A stretch of DNA of 64,000 bases from Podospora bellae-mahoneyi (taxonomy: Eukaryota > Ascomycota > Sordariomycetes > Sordariales > Podosporaceae). Location of the stretch: assembly GCF_035222275.1 (NCBI RefSeq), contig NC_085886.1, forward strand, positions 2,170,001-2,234,000. The letters are read 5' to 3'. The notes beneath the pieces were generated by a model. It searched no databases. It had not been told where the DNA came from and saw only the letters and a list, made by a program, of their open reading frames with translations. Shown here piece after piece: positions 1-11,744 of the stretch (positions within the stretch are counted from its first letter, which is position 1; every line of letters begins with the position of its first letter). The translations under genes were made by a program, and so were the position numbers.

Positions 1-730
1 CCTGCACCCGAAGACGACTAGCCCCCCTCCCTGTCCGAGGTCAGCCCGCGTCTTCCCACTCGTCCACTCCGTTGGCCTGTTCTCCGCTCCCTGCCTGCTC
101 GCTGCCCCACCCCACGGCCTTCTTGGATTCTTGGAACAAAGTGTGGTGAGCTGGCAGACGGGCTCTCTTTCTCACACGCCCCCCCCCCCCTCCCCCAGCC
201 AGACAGAGAGCACATCCTTCTAGTACCCTACACTACCCTACTACCCGCCCGCGTCAAGCACCACCAACCTTACCTCCCTCGACTCCTCTCTTCCCTCCCA
301 CTTCCCCTCCCTCGACTCAACCTGACATCCGTATCGTGAAGAAGCAACGATAACCCCGCGACACCAAGATCGGTAACACTCATCGGTCTTCAGTCCTCTC
401 ACTCACTGTGCTGTGTCGCTCACTGTCGCCAAGCGCCCACCCTCATCCATTACACGAGAAGGACGACGACCATCCCTTGCCTCACCGCCCCCCACAATTC
501 CATCAAACCAGATCCGCACCACAAGTGGAGGTAAGAAAAGAGCTTTAACAGTCTTTGATCCTTTCCCTCACTGTCGTCACACCATCTTCTTATCCGATCG
601 CTGTCGACGCCCGACTCCTTGCCCGGCCGAGCGCGTCCCGTCTCATCTCATTGACACATCAGCGACTGACCAACAGCTCAAGGGCACCATCGATATAACC
701 ACATCGCTCCACTCCACAGCTCGGCCTGAC
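1..730 (+). other. Leader/promoter of the forkhead gene, free of ATG
   Basis: This pyrimidine-rich stretch precedes the forkhead gene. Reading the + strand, I find no ATG before the one at 731, so any transcript starting here would have a leader without upstream start codons. A GTAAGA donor at 531 and a CTGAC branch followed by CAACAG ending at 676 could bound a 5' UTR intron of about 146 nt. An open frame runs through from 413 but begins with GTG, not ATG, so I do not count it as coding. A C-run lies near 179-190. Confidence 0.5.
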
Positions 731-3064
731 ATGGCCAAGCCGCCGCGTTTTCAGGCCTCTCAAGCCGGCTTCCCCATCTACGAGGACTTCAACTTCGACC
801 ATACAGCTCCCATCATCAGCAACGCGCCCATGCCTCCAGCACCGAAGCCGGCCCGACAGCCTCTCCAGAGCGCCGATGCCAATGTCGTACTGAACCCGCC
901 CACATCAAGGTTTGTCAAGCAATCACCACTGAAGCCGAGTGCTCCGCCATCCAATATGCCGCTCACCCCGATGAAGTCGTCTCGAAGCAGCAAGCTCAGC
1001 ATGGTTCAGATGATGCCGCCAAGCAACTTTCAGCAGCAAGGGACCGACTCGCCCGAGAAGAGACAACCTGTAATGTCGAGGTTCAAGACGGTCGCCCAAA
1101 AACCTCAGCAGTCCGACTTCAACATTCAGCAGTTCATGGGCAAGGAAAACTCACATCCCATGATTTTCCCCGCGCCACCCCAACCACAACAGTTCAACCT
1201 ACCTCTGGAGCATTATTACCAAAAACCGTCAGGAAAGCGATTGTTGGAGGCTGCACCGATCAAGGAACTGAGGCCTGCCAAGAAGCAAAGGGTGGACGAC
1301 GCGCTGCCACCGCACGACTCATTCCCGCAGATTATCGATGATGGATCAAAGCCAGGACACAGCTATGCGACTTTGATTGGGATGGCCATTCTCCGCTCAC
1401 CACAGCGACGATTGACACTGGCTCAGATCTACAAGTGGATTTCTGACACATATTCCTTCTACAATGCCAACGATGCGGGGTGGCAGAACAGCATCCGTCA
1501 TAACCTGTCTCTCAACAAGCACTTCATCAAGCAGGAACGACCCAAGGATGATCCGGGCAAGGGCAACTATTGGGCAATTGAACCGGGCGCAGAACACTTG
1601 TTCATGAAGGAAAAGCCCTCGAGGAAAGCGGCCGCCCCATCAGCTGAGAATATGCCGGTCATGTCGACGCGTCTCGAGCCCTCTCAACCACAAATGCCTC
1701 AATTTCACGAACCGATTTTGCCGCCTCAGCTTCCCATCGCACCCAACTCTCTGCCGCAATTACCGCCAATGCCATCATCGCAACAGCTAGCTCCTGCAAG
1801 CCACTTGCCGGAGCTTTCATCCGACGCCACCATTCCAGCTTCCGATCTGGCCACCGTCGATGACGGGCATGACAGGCTTGGGGAGAATGACCTTCACGAC
1901 AACAACCTGTACTCTCCTCTGCCTGCGGCCATGCACTCCTCGCCTCCCGTTCCCAAACGTGTGGAATCGAGACACAGTAACACCCCCCCACCTCAGAGGC
2001 GGGGACCTGGTTCGTCGGTCAGCAAGTCGCGTACTCGGCGTTCGTTCATGGATGATAGCGGGTACATTTCCTCCCTCGAGTCGTCAGCAATGCGTCCTGG
2101 GCGGGACCACTCCAAGCTACTCACCTCTGAGGCTGATCGTCCGCGTCTTCGTAGAGGCCTGGCCGAGGAGGAGATTGTCCGTCTCCGCGCCTCATCTTAC
2201 GACAGCCCCTCAAAGGGCCGCTCTCAGGGCTACGTTCCGCCTTCCTCGTCACCTCTGCGGCAGCCAGTTCATAGCAACGCTGGGCAGATGCTTCCGCCGT
2301 TGACCCCTGCCATGAAGCTCAAGGCGCCCCCCAAGCCACCAGCGTCAGTCTCGCCTAGCACCAACTTGCGCCTTCACCGAGAAAGCATCCAGTCCATGGT
2401 GGACGGGGACTCGCCCTACAAGCGCGTCGCGGCTATGTGTCCCGAAGTGCAGCTCACCCCCGGCTATCTCATGGATGATTTGTTCGCCAACTTCGAGCAT
2501 ACCAAGGACGACGAATTTCCAGAGTTCGACATCTTCAATGAGACGTACACTTCGCTCTATGCTCTGTCTCCTGCCGGAATCGCGCCCACCGGCTCGCCTG
2601 TGAAGCGCTCTGTGAGGAAGCAGAGACTGGAACGCTCGCATTCCACGAGCGCGTTGAGCGACCTGGCCGCTCCCTTGTCCAACAATTCTGCGAGCTCGGC
2701 GTCTTTCCTCAAAGTTCCTGCTCAGCCGAACAATCTGATGCTGGAGACACCGAGCAAGGTCTTTGATGGCCTTCTTTCATCGCCAAGCAAACTTTTCCAC
2801 GACCTGCAATCGCCATCCAAAATGCCAGCGGCGCTCAACGGTGAGAATCTGGCCCCCTGGCTCTCCATGGATGACCTCTATGCGCCTGATGTCCTCGGAG
2901 AGGAGAGTAACGATTTCCAACCGATTGACATGCTCGCTGGGTTCGAGAAGATTGGCTCAAGCAGCTCGCAAGCATCGCGCAACAACAACAACAACAACAA
3001 CAATAACAACAATCGGCCCTCTCAAAAATCGGGCCTCACCCGCTCGTATACTACCAAGTTTTGA
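731..3064 (+). CDS. Forkhead-box transcription factor (Hcm1/Sep1 type)
   Basis: Sequence-specific DNA-binding transcription factor of 777 residues, acting in the nucleus. The forkhead (winged-helix) domain spans about residues 206-296: it begins near GHSYATLIGMAI, contains the recognition helix WQNSIRHNLSLNKHF, and ends with wing residues GNYWAIEPGAE. No FHA domain is visible, which argues against Fkh1/Fkh2 and for the Hcm1 (budding yeast) / Sep1 (fission yeast) group that controls cell-cycle and septation genes; that role is inferred from family knowledge. The rest is low complexity, rich in Pro/Ser with many SP/TP sites that could be CDK targets. A run of Asn near residues 751-761 comes from an AAC repeat. 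The start at 731 is the first ATG on this strand and opens MAKPPRFQ. The gene is a single exon. Exact orthology is less certain than the family. Confidence 0.93.
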   Translation: MAKPPRFQASQAGFPIYEDFNFDHTAPIISNAPMPPAPKPARQPLQSADANVVLNPPTSRFVKQSPLKPSAPPSNMPLTPMKSSRSSKLSMVQMMPPSNFQQQGTDSPEKRQPVMSRFKTVAQKPQQSDFNIQQFMGKENSHPMIFPAPPQPQQFNLPLEHYYQKPSGKRLLEAAPIKELRPAKKQRVDDALPPHDSFPQIIDDGSKPGHSYATLIGMAILRSPQRRLTLAQIYKWISDTYSFYNANDAGWQNSIRHNLSLNKHFIKQERPKDDPGKGNYWAIEPGAEHLFMKEKPSRKAAAPSAENMPVMSTRLEPSQPQMPQFHEPILPPQLPIAPNSLPQLPPMPSSQQLAPASHLPELSSDATIPASDLATVDDGHDRLGENDLHDNNLYSPLPAAMHSSPPVPKRVESRHSNTPPPQRRGPGSSVSKSRTRRSFMDDSGYISSLESSAMRPGRDHSKLLTSEADRPRLRRGLAEEEIVRLRASSYDSPSKGRSQGYVPPSSSPLRQPVHSNAGQMLPPLTPAMKLKAPPKPPASVSPSTNLRLHRESIQSMVDGDSPYKRVAAMCPEVQLTPGYLMDDLFANFEHTKDDEFPEFDIFNETYTSLYALSPAGIAPTGSPVKRSVRKQRLERSHSTSALSDLAAPLSNNSASSASFLKVPAQPNNLMLETPSKVFDGLLSSPSKLFHDLQSPSKMPAALNGENLAPWLSMDDLYAPDVLGEESNDFQPIDMLAGFEKIGSSSSQASRNNNNNNNNNNNRPSQKSGLTRSYTTKF
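2981..3012 (+). repeat. AAC trinucleotide repeat coding poly-Asn
   Basis: About ten AAC units, with one AAT interruption, encode an Asn run near the C terminus of the forkhead protein. Length variation here would stay in frame. Confidence 0.9.
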
Positions 3065-5517
3065 GGGGTCCATGAATCCATGAGTTTATAGGGCCCGTGG
3101 TTTGTGTTCCCTTGCCATTCTCGCATATCCCTTTGCAAGACTGGGAAGGAAAGCACAAGATGACGACAGTTACGACTGATGACGGATTACACTCACATAT
3201 GTGGCGGCTGAGGGGGGGCTCGCACACACACACAACACAAGTATTGGTTTGCATTATATGGGGTTAAAAAGGGGCTGGCGCGCTTCCAGCCTCACGGCTG
3301 CTTCTTCTTCCAGATGTGGATGATCTTTTGGGGCGGCTTGGGGGAGTGGGGGGAATACTTTACTTGGTGTGGGATTATCTTGTCGTAATCACGAATACTT
3401 AATGAACGGATGGGTTCTTTGTTTTTCAATAGGGGGTTGGGTAAACCGGAGTATATAGGGGGGTACCACACACACAACATACACAACAACAGCAAGGGAA
3501 GGGTCAAACGGGACAACAACAGCATATTCTGGACTTGGGAAGCGTGTTTAGCTTTGGGAGCGAGCTTTGTTTTTGTGGCTTTTTTTCTCTTCTCATCCTG
3601 GCTTTTTTGCTGTTCTGCGGGAGGATTTTTTTCAGTGAGGTTTTGATATCTCTTCTTGATTTTTCGGTTCTTTCTTTTCACCGGCGGCCTGGATTGCGTT
3701 GTGTCTTTTTTTTTTCGGGATATATGGATTGGGACTGGGTTGGTTGGGGCGAGGATTGTATTTGGAAATCCATTATAACATGTATGGATTGGGCTTCTAT
3801 GTGTGGTCGTGGGTGGATCTGGGAGCTCATTTCTGTCTTGAGTTATATCGATCTGTTTAGGGGGATATCTTTGTTTGGATTTCCTTTACAGGATCTGTGG
3901 GAATACCTGGCTTGGGAATTTTTATTTTCTGTTGAGAATCATCAATCTGATTTTGCGCTTTGCGGATTTGTTGTTCTCTTCTGTGGACATTATTGACTTT
4001 AGGCTTTGACATATGTACAGGTGAATGTGTATAAAATGATGTGATGTGTGGGTGGGGGTTCATGCGTGTGAAAAGAATTAAAGCTTGACTTTGACTCTGC
4101 CCTGTTGAGGATGCTTTTGGAACGTGATGTTTGTATCAGGAGCAAACTGAGACTATTTCCCAAACTAAGAACCAGGTTCAATACGTCTTCACTCCAAACC
4201 TGAAAAATTACACTTGAACAGCTCTAAAGCAAGCACGACCATCCTATCTACATCTCAAAAACATATTCCCGTGTGAGAGCAAGCACCAGAAATGTCCTAG
4301 CATAGACCTCCAACTTTGATACGAAAAGAGGCAAAGAAAGCCCAGAGTCCACTTCACATCTCAGAATCCAAGCAATCTACCCCAAAGGGCAAATGCCAGG
4401 GAAATAGCCACTGCATCTCTGATCTTGTCTTTTCTTCTTTCATCCCCAAACAGGCCTAAGCTCTTCTTTTCATAGTATCAAACCCTCCCCAAACTCAGTC
4501 CACCCCTCCTGTATATTTCTAGACCAAACAACAAGCAACCTCAACAACTTCCACTCAAAAAGGAGAACAAAACAATCGGCATCCATCAATCCCTGGAAAA
4601 TACCAAATCCAGTTCTCTAACCACGTATTGTGCGTACCATAGCCATCTCGCTTACTGGTTCATTGGTTTACATTTGGTTTATCTGTGTATATAGCAAAAG
4701 CAAAGTCTCGCAAAGAGAAACAATCTCCCCTCCCCTCAAAATCTACCACCCACCCCCCCCCCCTCCCCCCCAACTCCACTCCATCATTAACCCACCCTTA
4801 AAGCAACACCACCCTCTCAAATCAGTCTATATCCTACAAACAACACCATCTTCTTCAAACAGTCTATATCTTACAAAACACTTCCTCATCCCCCCCTCCC
4901 ATTATCTGTACACAACAACAGCCTATCTTATCAACACACTCACTGTCAACACACACTCCTTCCCTCTCTTTCTACCTCTCTCTCAAACGCGGCAGAATCA
5001 TATATATGTATAAGAGAAAACCAGGGAAAAATACCACAACAAAAACTGTGTTGTACAACCTACCGCAAAAGGGCAACGTTGACATAAACGAGTGTGTGGT
5101 TGGTCGCCAAGAGCAAAGCAAGCAAGGAATGTAAAAGCTGTTGCAGTGGTGCTGGGGAAAATTCATTCTTGGCTGCACAAAAGCAAGGTAGGGTATAGTG
5201 GGTAGGTGGGAATGGCGTGTGATGAAGGCTATTATCGTGCGGTTTACAAGAAAGAAAGAAAGAGGAAGAGGCGCAATCAATGGCAAAGGGCACAAGGAAA
5301 AATAAAACAACCAATGGGTAATTAAGAAGGGCAAGCCAGTTAGAGGTAGTAGCAGATGTGATGATAAGTCAAAGTCGGTGGGAATACAAGGTAGATAGGT
5401 ATTGTAGATAAGGTAAAGGGGTAATATGTGCCCAGCGAAAAAAACAAAACAAAAAGACACCGCGTGGTATAAGGTAAGGATAAGTAGGTAGGTAGGTAAA
5501 AATGTGTAGCAGGTAAA

Positions 5518-5547
5518 CCACCACCACCACCACCACCACCACCACCA
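5518..5547 (+). repeat. CCA trinucleotide repeat
   Basis: Ten perfect CCA units in the spacer. No coding role is apparent. Confidence 0.9.
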
Positions 5548-5796
5548 ACCCAGCATCCATAGAACACCATACCACCCGCCCCAACCAACCATCAAAACCA
5601 CCCATCCCCCTTCCTCCTTCTCCAAATCTTCCACCCCAAAAATAAAACCCCCTGTTGTTACCCCTTAGATCCCATCCCATCCCATCCCAATATTTTATGT
5701 ATTGCCGTTCGCCCAAGTAACCCATAGCTCCTCCTTCGCTATAACTCCCTTTTCGCCTCAACAACAAAAAAGTACAATTCACGCCATTATTTATTG

Positions 5797-5809
<13 letters not shown>

Positions 5810-5831
<22 letters not shown>

Positions 5832-5838
5832 TTGTTGT
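5810..5838 (+). repeat. GTT trinucleotide repeat
   Basis: Nearly ten GTT units, preceded by two GATGTT-like degenerate units, in the spacer downstream of the convergent genes. Confidence 0.9.
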
Positions 5839-6940
5839 ATTTCTCAACGAGAAAACCCCCTTTGTGGTAAAGACAAGAAAAAGAGATGGGGGGAAAATTA
5901 CACAAACCACATCGCCATAAACAAAACCACCACCCCTGCCACAGCAACAACAACAAGTTCAACGCATGATTTTAAACACAGAAAAAGGAGTGTAAATAAA
6001 CTTTGGTTTCAAAAACACATAAAAAGCAAATAAACTCCACGCTTTCAAACACAAGACAAATAAAATCAAAAACATCTCATCAACCCATCCATGTAAGCTG
6101 TCGGTGTGTGTGTTCGTACGATATGTCCCGGTTCGGTTGTTCCCGATATTTGTTTTCCCCTCAACGACCATGAGGGGAAAGGTTTTAAATAGCAAAAAAA
6201 GAAAAATAAAAACACATCTGAAAGAGAGAAAAAAAACCACAGCAAAGTAATAACAAACATCATTTGGAAGCTAACCAGCCATCAGCGACACCCAGCCACT
6301 CTGACAAACATCAGGTGTTGGTGTTACTACTATGGCCCCTTCAAATGAGAAAAGCAAGCCCAAGCCCCATAACCCATAACCATAAGCCCACGACACAAAA
6401 GTCGGCGTCGCATCCCACTCCCATTCCGAAACTTAGGTACGTAAAGTACGAGGAAAGCAAACGAAAAAGAAAAACGTCATGTTGGGTATCCTTTTGTCCA
6501 TGTCTATTCCCTGTAAATGTGTTGTTTGTGTGTTTCGGGAAGACTGACCGTAATTGCCGTATAAAGGTGGTGAAGGGTATGCGGTATGCTCGGGTATGGA
6601 ACGATGAAAAGAAAGCCCCCATTCGCCAATAGATCAAAAGGCAGAGATGAAACCCATTTGAGCAGATGGAACCCGTGGTGGCAATCCAAGGCGCGCTTTC
6701 CAGATATACAAACCAAAACATGTTTTGGTGAAGAATTAAGAGTGCGGAGTAATCCAGGCGCCCGAGGTGTGCAATGTAATGAGCAAAGTGCCTGTCCATG
6801 TGGGTAAAGGACCAAAATCTCAACGGAAAAGCGTAGGGCCCAAAAGGGCCGAAGATTAAAATCGCAATATCGGTGAAAGGAAGGCAAGGCGAAGAGAAGC
6901 TTGGGGATAGACATGGCACTATGCCACCGGCAGAGAAGAG

Positions 6941-9876
6941 TTAGACCTCGTCGGCCTGGTCCTGAATGTTGACCGTCGCGTCTGTCGCGGCAGATTTGGC
7001 ATCCGTCTGACCAATCGTCTCCTCGACGGCACTCTCACTAGTGCTTGGCGGACTGCTTGAAGGGCTGTTCGGGCCCATCGTGAGGTTTGGAGTCGGCACC
7101 GCCGAGCTCACGTCGACGTGAAGGCCAGGAGAAGTCGGGGCCGTCGACGAAGGTGTGTAGCTGGTGATGGCGTTGTGCAAGCGATCAACTCCGGCAATTT
7201 GCTTGCCCGTGCACATCTTCTTGATGGATGCAAGAAGCGGTCTCACCTCATTGACCAGGACATCCCTATCCTGCCCTTGCAGCTCACTGAGGAGGGTTTC
7301 TAACTGGGGTTAGCTTTCTGAGTATCACAAGATATTCCGAGGGACTTACGGAGGACGTAGTTGCCGAACTGGTCCTTGGTCAAGGATACCAAGAAAGAGT
7401 TGCCATCATCTCCTCGGGACATGAAGCGGTCCCTGATGTCGCGCTGTTGGTCAGCCGTACCATGCTTGATGCACTTCTCCACGACGTTGGAGGCGAACTT
7501 GTGCTTGGAGAAGATGGGCAGCTGAGACATGACGAGGGCAACCATCTTGGAACGGTCATCGGGAGAGCCATCCGTGATGACGTGCTGCGTCACATAGTTG
7601 CCGTACTGATCCATGATCAGCATCTGGGCGCAGCTGTGCAGCTCCTTCATGATGGACTGCTTGTCTGCCTCGTTCCCATGCTCAAGAGCACGCTGGATCA
7701 CACGGCACCCATACGCATGCGACGACAGCTCGCTGACACGTCCCCTGAAGCAATCGAAAATGAAACCAATGTGTTGCCGAGGCACTGTCTGAATGATCTT
7801 CTGGACGACGTGGTTTCCGTTCTGGTCCTTCACGATTGTGAGAATCTCGGGCTCGAGTTCCTTGACCAACTCAGCCTGTTGCTCTACGAGCACGTGCGAG
7901 AGAGCCTATTGCTAGTCAGCGCCTGAAAACAAAACAAGAAAGCAGAGAAGCTCACCTTCTGAACAACTCGGCAGGCGTACATCTGCATCGAGAGTTCAAC
8001 AACCTTGCCCTTCATGGCCGCAGCAAGCACTTGCTTCTGGGCTTGATTCCCATGCTCAAAGAACTTTTGGATGACATAGTTGCCAAACAGATCCTTCATC
8101 AGCACGATGGCATTGGGCTCAATCTCATGGAAGACCTGATTCTTGTCATCACTGTTGGCCGTCTCAAGCTTGTTCTGGATAAAGCGAGAGCCGTGCTGGT
8201 CACCACTGAACTCCACAATGAAGCCATAGATGTCCTTGAGCTCGAATCGCTTGCTGGACTTGTTCCCAGTCTTGAACTCCTCTAGCTTCAAGCTCCGAAC
8301 TCCCCTGGCCGGGTCCCGGTCACTGCTTGGGCGAACCGGCGGCACGCCGTTGTGAGCAAATGGATACTGTGGAAGTGGGTATCCCGGAAACTGCATTGGC
8401 TGTCTGCCATAGACAGCGTCATAGGGGCCTGGTGCGTACTGTGGGAAGTTGTAATACCCATTCTGGTAGTAGGGTGACTGCGGTGGGAAATGGGACAAGC
8501 TGCGCCGGTCCGCTTCAGGCCCCGATCGAAGGTCGCGTGACACCGGTCTTGACCATGAATCGATGGCGGGTGTGAAGCTTCGTGGGCTGTTCAGCCCCAC
8601 GCCAGTCGCACCAGCACGGTACGTGCTACCGGCAGGCGAGCTGCGATCAACTCCAGAGCCCCGCCTGTCCAGGGAGATGCTGTTGGAGTAGCTATCCCGC
8701 GAGTGTCCAGCCTGGTACCCTTGACCATGATCCCAAGGCTGGGAGCCTGGATTAAGCTGGAAATCCTGCGAGCCGTTACCGAATGACTGCAGATTTCCCA
8801 AAGCGTTGGAGCCTCCATTGAGACCAGAACCAATGGCCATGCGTCCCAACCGCTCTGGGAGATCATCATCGGGAATTTGCTGCCCCATGTTGTTGTGGTC
8901 GTAACTTCTTGGGTTCTGGCCATGGAATGACCCGGTTGGCCCGTTCAAAGAGGGACGTTGGGAGTGAATCGAAGTATGAGGTGTGCCGAAGGGATAGTCG
9001 GCATACGGGGCCCCCTGGCCGTGCAAATCATTGTCTGACTGGCCAGAAGTGGAAAGGTGATCCCGCGAGTGCCCATTTCCCAAGAAAGACTGGTCTTGCA
9101 TAGATCGGGAAGCTGGGTACCTGCCAACAGGCTGTTCAGGTTCGCCATTCAGGTTGCTGAAAGAGTTGTCCTTGTCATCAGTGAAGTCAGCATACTGCGA
9201 CGTATACTTGGGAAAGCCATTCTTGGCATCCTTTGAGCCACCCAAGGCACGTTGTGTCATTGTCTGTGATCCCGAATAGTAAGGCATGCTGCTTGACATG
9301 TCATGAAGCTGAACCTCTGAGCGTGTTCGGTTCGGAGATGTCTGACCGGACACGTTGCGGTTCTGGGAGTTATCGTTTGAGTTCCAAGGGCCTCCGGGCC
9401 TGCCCCATGGATCGATTTCCGATGTGGATGCCAGCGCACCGGACCCCGAGGGGGTAACAAATCCGTCGTTAGAATCTCCACCGCATGTTAGTTAAGCCTT
9501 CTCATGGAGCGCCTGACTGGAAAAACATACCTCTGGCGCCCACAGCCTCCCTGCTCTTCACAAAGCTGTTGCCAATGGTGTTGGTGTTGGACCAGATGCT
9601 GGTGCCGCTTCCCCAGGTATTTGGCGCCGGGAATGTGTTTGTGATGGGCTGGGAGCTCTTCTCAATACCGTTTGCGCCGTTGCCTGTGGAGCTTGGGGCA
9701 AGGTTCGGGAACCTGCTTGGTCGAGTCTAGAAGATCAGTCAGAACGTCAGTACCAGATTCGGGCAGCCATATCCTTCAAAGGCAGGAGCGAATGCGTCTC
9801 TCTTATATGGGAAGCAACTTACCGTGCCTGCCATGGTTGTGCCGTTGGTGGATCGCTGTGTGCTAGAAGACGTCAT
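6941..9876 (-). CDS. PUF3: Puf3-type Pumilio RNA-binding protein
   Basis: Cytoplasmic regulator that binds mRNA 3' UTRs and controls decay and localisation. Yeast Puf3 acts mainly on nuclear-encoded mitochondrial mRNAs. Five exons were derived: 9876-9823, 9726-9531, 9475-7956, 7905-7350 and 7299-6941, giving 894 residues. The Ser/Asn/Gly-rich N half contains [16 protein letters not shown]. The PUM domain starts near residue 478 with eight repeats whose base-reading helices show SRFIQ, NYVIQ, CRVVQ, NHVVQ, CRVIQ, NYVTQ, SNVVE and NYVLQ. By the published PUF code (repeat 8 reads the 5' base), these residues predict UGUAUAUA, the Puf3 consensus. The codon for the last Gln, in repeat 8, is split C|AA by the final intron. 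The start at 9876 opens [12 protein letters not shown], and the first intron has donor GTAAGT. The frame stays open across all four junctions, which supports the model. Confidence 0.94.
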
Positions 9877-10272
9877 TGCAACTTCGGGGTAAGAGAGGTG
9901 GAGATGGCTTTATGGATTCGCAGAAGAGCCGTATTCCCAGTGAATACAGGATCCGCCAGTGATAAGGGAAGCTTGACGGTCGTGGAGCCGTCGTGGTGGC
10001 TGCGGGGAAGTCGGCGCCTTTATACGGGGCGCAAACGAGAGTGGAAGCCTGCCCACACAGGTCCGTGGCACTCGAGCGATTGGGGTCCGAAAGGATAGTG
10101 GGCTGTTGCCGATAGCCTCGAATGCAGTAGAAGTGATGCAGCAGCAGAGGATGCCGAGAGAAAAGCGCAAAAGGCTATGTGTGCCGTCTATAGATCATGG
10201 ATATACACCGTGGGTATCTCGATAAGAAAGTCGCAGTAGACACCAGAGAGGTTGAGCTTCAGAGGCAGGAGC

Positions 10273-10296
10273 GTCAGTCAGTCAGTCAGTCAGTCA
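10273..10296 (+). repeat. GTCA tetranucleotide repeat
   Basis: Six perfect GTCA units about 400 bp upstream of the PUF3-type start codon, probably in its promoter or leader. Confidence 0.9.
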
Positions 10297-10885
10297 GCCA
10301 GCGCAAGAGGCATCAGAAGTGGGAAGCAGTTGGAAAAAAGGGCAAGTGGGGGCAGGGTCGGAGAAGTTGTAAGGCTGATGATGATGGGTTACCACACACA
10401 CAGCCCACTCGCACCCACCCAAGCAAGCACGGCAAAGCTTCAGGTAATTGTATAATTGTCCACCTGAAGCCGGAGCCGAGAGGCCAAGGGAACGGCGAGG
10501 ACAGAAGGTAAAGAGCAGGAGAACCTGAGCTGGCGGCGAATTGTACTGCGTTGCAGACGGGTGTGCAACATGCAAGCACTTACCGCACGTTATTAATTGG
10601 CTTCTCTAGCCCGCCGATACACGTCCTCTCTCCCTCACAAGCTCTCTCGGGTTGCGCGGGGACGGGGGCAGCCTGTGCTGTCGTTTATGCACCGGATTCC
10701 GGCGGCCAGCGAATAGGTGCTGTTGTGGCCGTCGTCGGTCATATGTGTGTGTACGGAAGAGGGGACGGTGGGTGGGCGGTCGCTCGCTCGCTCGAACTAT
10801 CTGATTGTCTTGGTATCCGGAGCTGTGGGTGGGTAGGTAGGTAGTTAAAGCTACCGTAGGTATTCGGGAGGAGGAGGAAGGGCCA

Positions 10886-10900
10886 GGTTAGGTTAGGTTA
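10886..10900 (+). repeat. GGTTA pentanucleotide repeat
   Basis: Three perfect GGTTA units followed by GGCTA. The unit differs from the TTAGGG telomere repeat of most filamentous ascomycetes, so I read it as a local microsatellite. Confidence 0.85.
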
Positions 10901-11392
10901 GGCTAGGCAAGGTAAAGCAGGTCGGCAGGACGAGGCAGAGGGTGAGGCGAGTTTGCGAGTTTGCGAGTTAACGGGGGAGAGTCGAGGAGGCTGCTCTGCT
11001 AAGAAGTAGTAAAGTGAATGGCGGTGTTTTGGACTTGTGTGGTCGAAGAATGGATGCGATGGTGCTCGGTGGAATGTAGCCAGACCCAGGGATGGCTCTG
11101 GTGCGGAGGATGGGCGAGCCACGGGCTGAAGCCAAAAGCGGGTCGGGGAGGGGCCCTGCTTTTGCTGCTTGGTGCCAGGTGCTGGGTGCTGGGTGGGTGT
11201 GGGTTGATCTGGGATGAGATGGAGATGGGGATTCGCGACGGGGGTTGGAGGGATTGGCCTTGATGCGCGGCGTTGAGACGAAAGGAGAACGGGCGGACAG
11301 GGCTCCAGTGCAGGGCTTGCAGGGCAGTTTTGGCGGGTTTGCGGGTGTTGCGCAGGAGAAGCTCCCAGCTACGACAAGGGAGGAGTGGGGAA

Positions 11393-11408
11393 CGCTAAGA
11401 TCTTAGCG
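11393..11408. promoter_or_regulatory. Perfect 16-bp palindrome CGCTAAGATCTTAGCG
   Basis: A perfect inverted repeat with no spacer lies about 1.5 kb upstream of the PUF3-type start codon. Its form suits a dimeric DNA-binding protein. I do not recognise it as the site of a known fungal regulator. Confidence 0.45.
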
Positions 11409-11688
11409 GAGTCGAGTCAACCCTGTGGCTCCTTTTTTTAGGGCGCTACCGACAACCCGACGGCAGGGGAGGGGTCCAGTCCTTTTTCTTTTTTTTTTTT
11501 GACGTCGCTCGTTGCTCCTGTTGCTCTCTGTTGCTGCAGGTCACGATGCACGCGATCAACTTCAGACGGTTATTATTTCATGGTGGTCTACTGGGGGTTG
11601 TGTGTGATATGCCAGCTGCTTCGTGTAGATAGAGATGGGAGCGTCAATCTACCTATCTTATCAGGTAGGTCAAAGAGAGCTATCCAGA

Positions 11689-11744
11689 TCCATATCCATA
11701 TTCATATCCATCCATATCCATATCCATATTCATATCCATATCCA
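11689..11744 (+). repeat. Imperfect TCCATA hexanucleotide array
   Basis: About nine units of TCCATA or TTCATA in tandem, with one four-base interruption. Spacer DNA with no coding signal. Confidence 0.85.

Larger units (their letters stand above)
3065..6940. other. Gene-free spacer between convergent forkhead and PUF3-type genes
   Basis: These 3.9 kb hold the 3' flanks of two convergent genes. Open frames in both directions are low-complexity translations of repeats and T-rich DNA and show no domain, so I reject them as genes. The stretch contains simple repeats (CCA at 5518-5547, GTT at 5810-5838, CATCC-like near 5672-5690) and GGTAGGTA words near 5488-5500. No tRNA, rRNA or transposon sequence was seen. 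Confidence 0.6.

Noticed and set aside
413-730. N-terminal extension of 106 codons ahead of the forkhead ATG
   Set aside because: The frame starts with GTG, contains splice-like signals and has no conserved sequence. The first ATG is at 731.
4972-5962. Frames of up to 220 codons on the minus strand
   Set aside because: They are translations of CCA, GTT and T-rich repeats (runs of Trp, Val, Asn) with no domain.
9257-9481. Frames beginning near 9353 and 9481 as separate genes
   Set aside because: The codon at 9353 is GTG, and the frame is continuous with upstream exons of the PUF3-type gene through clear splice sites.
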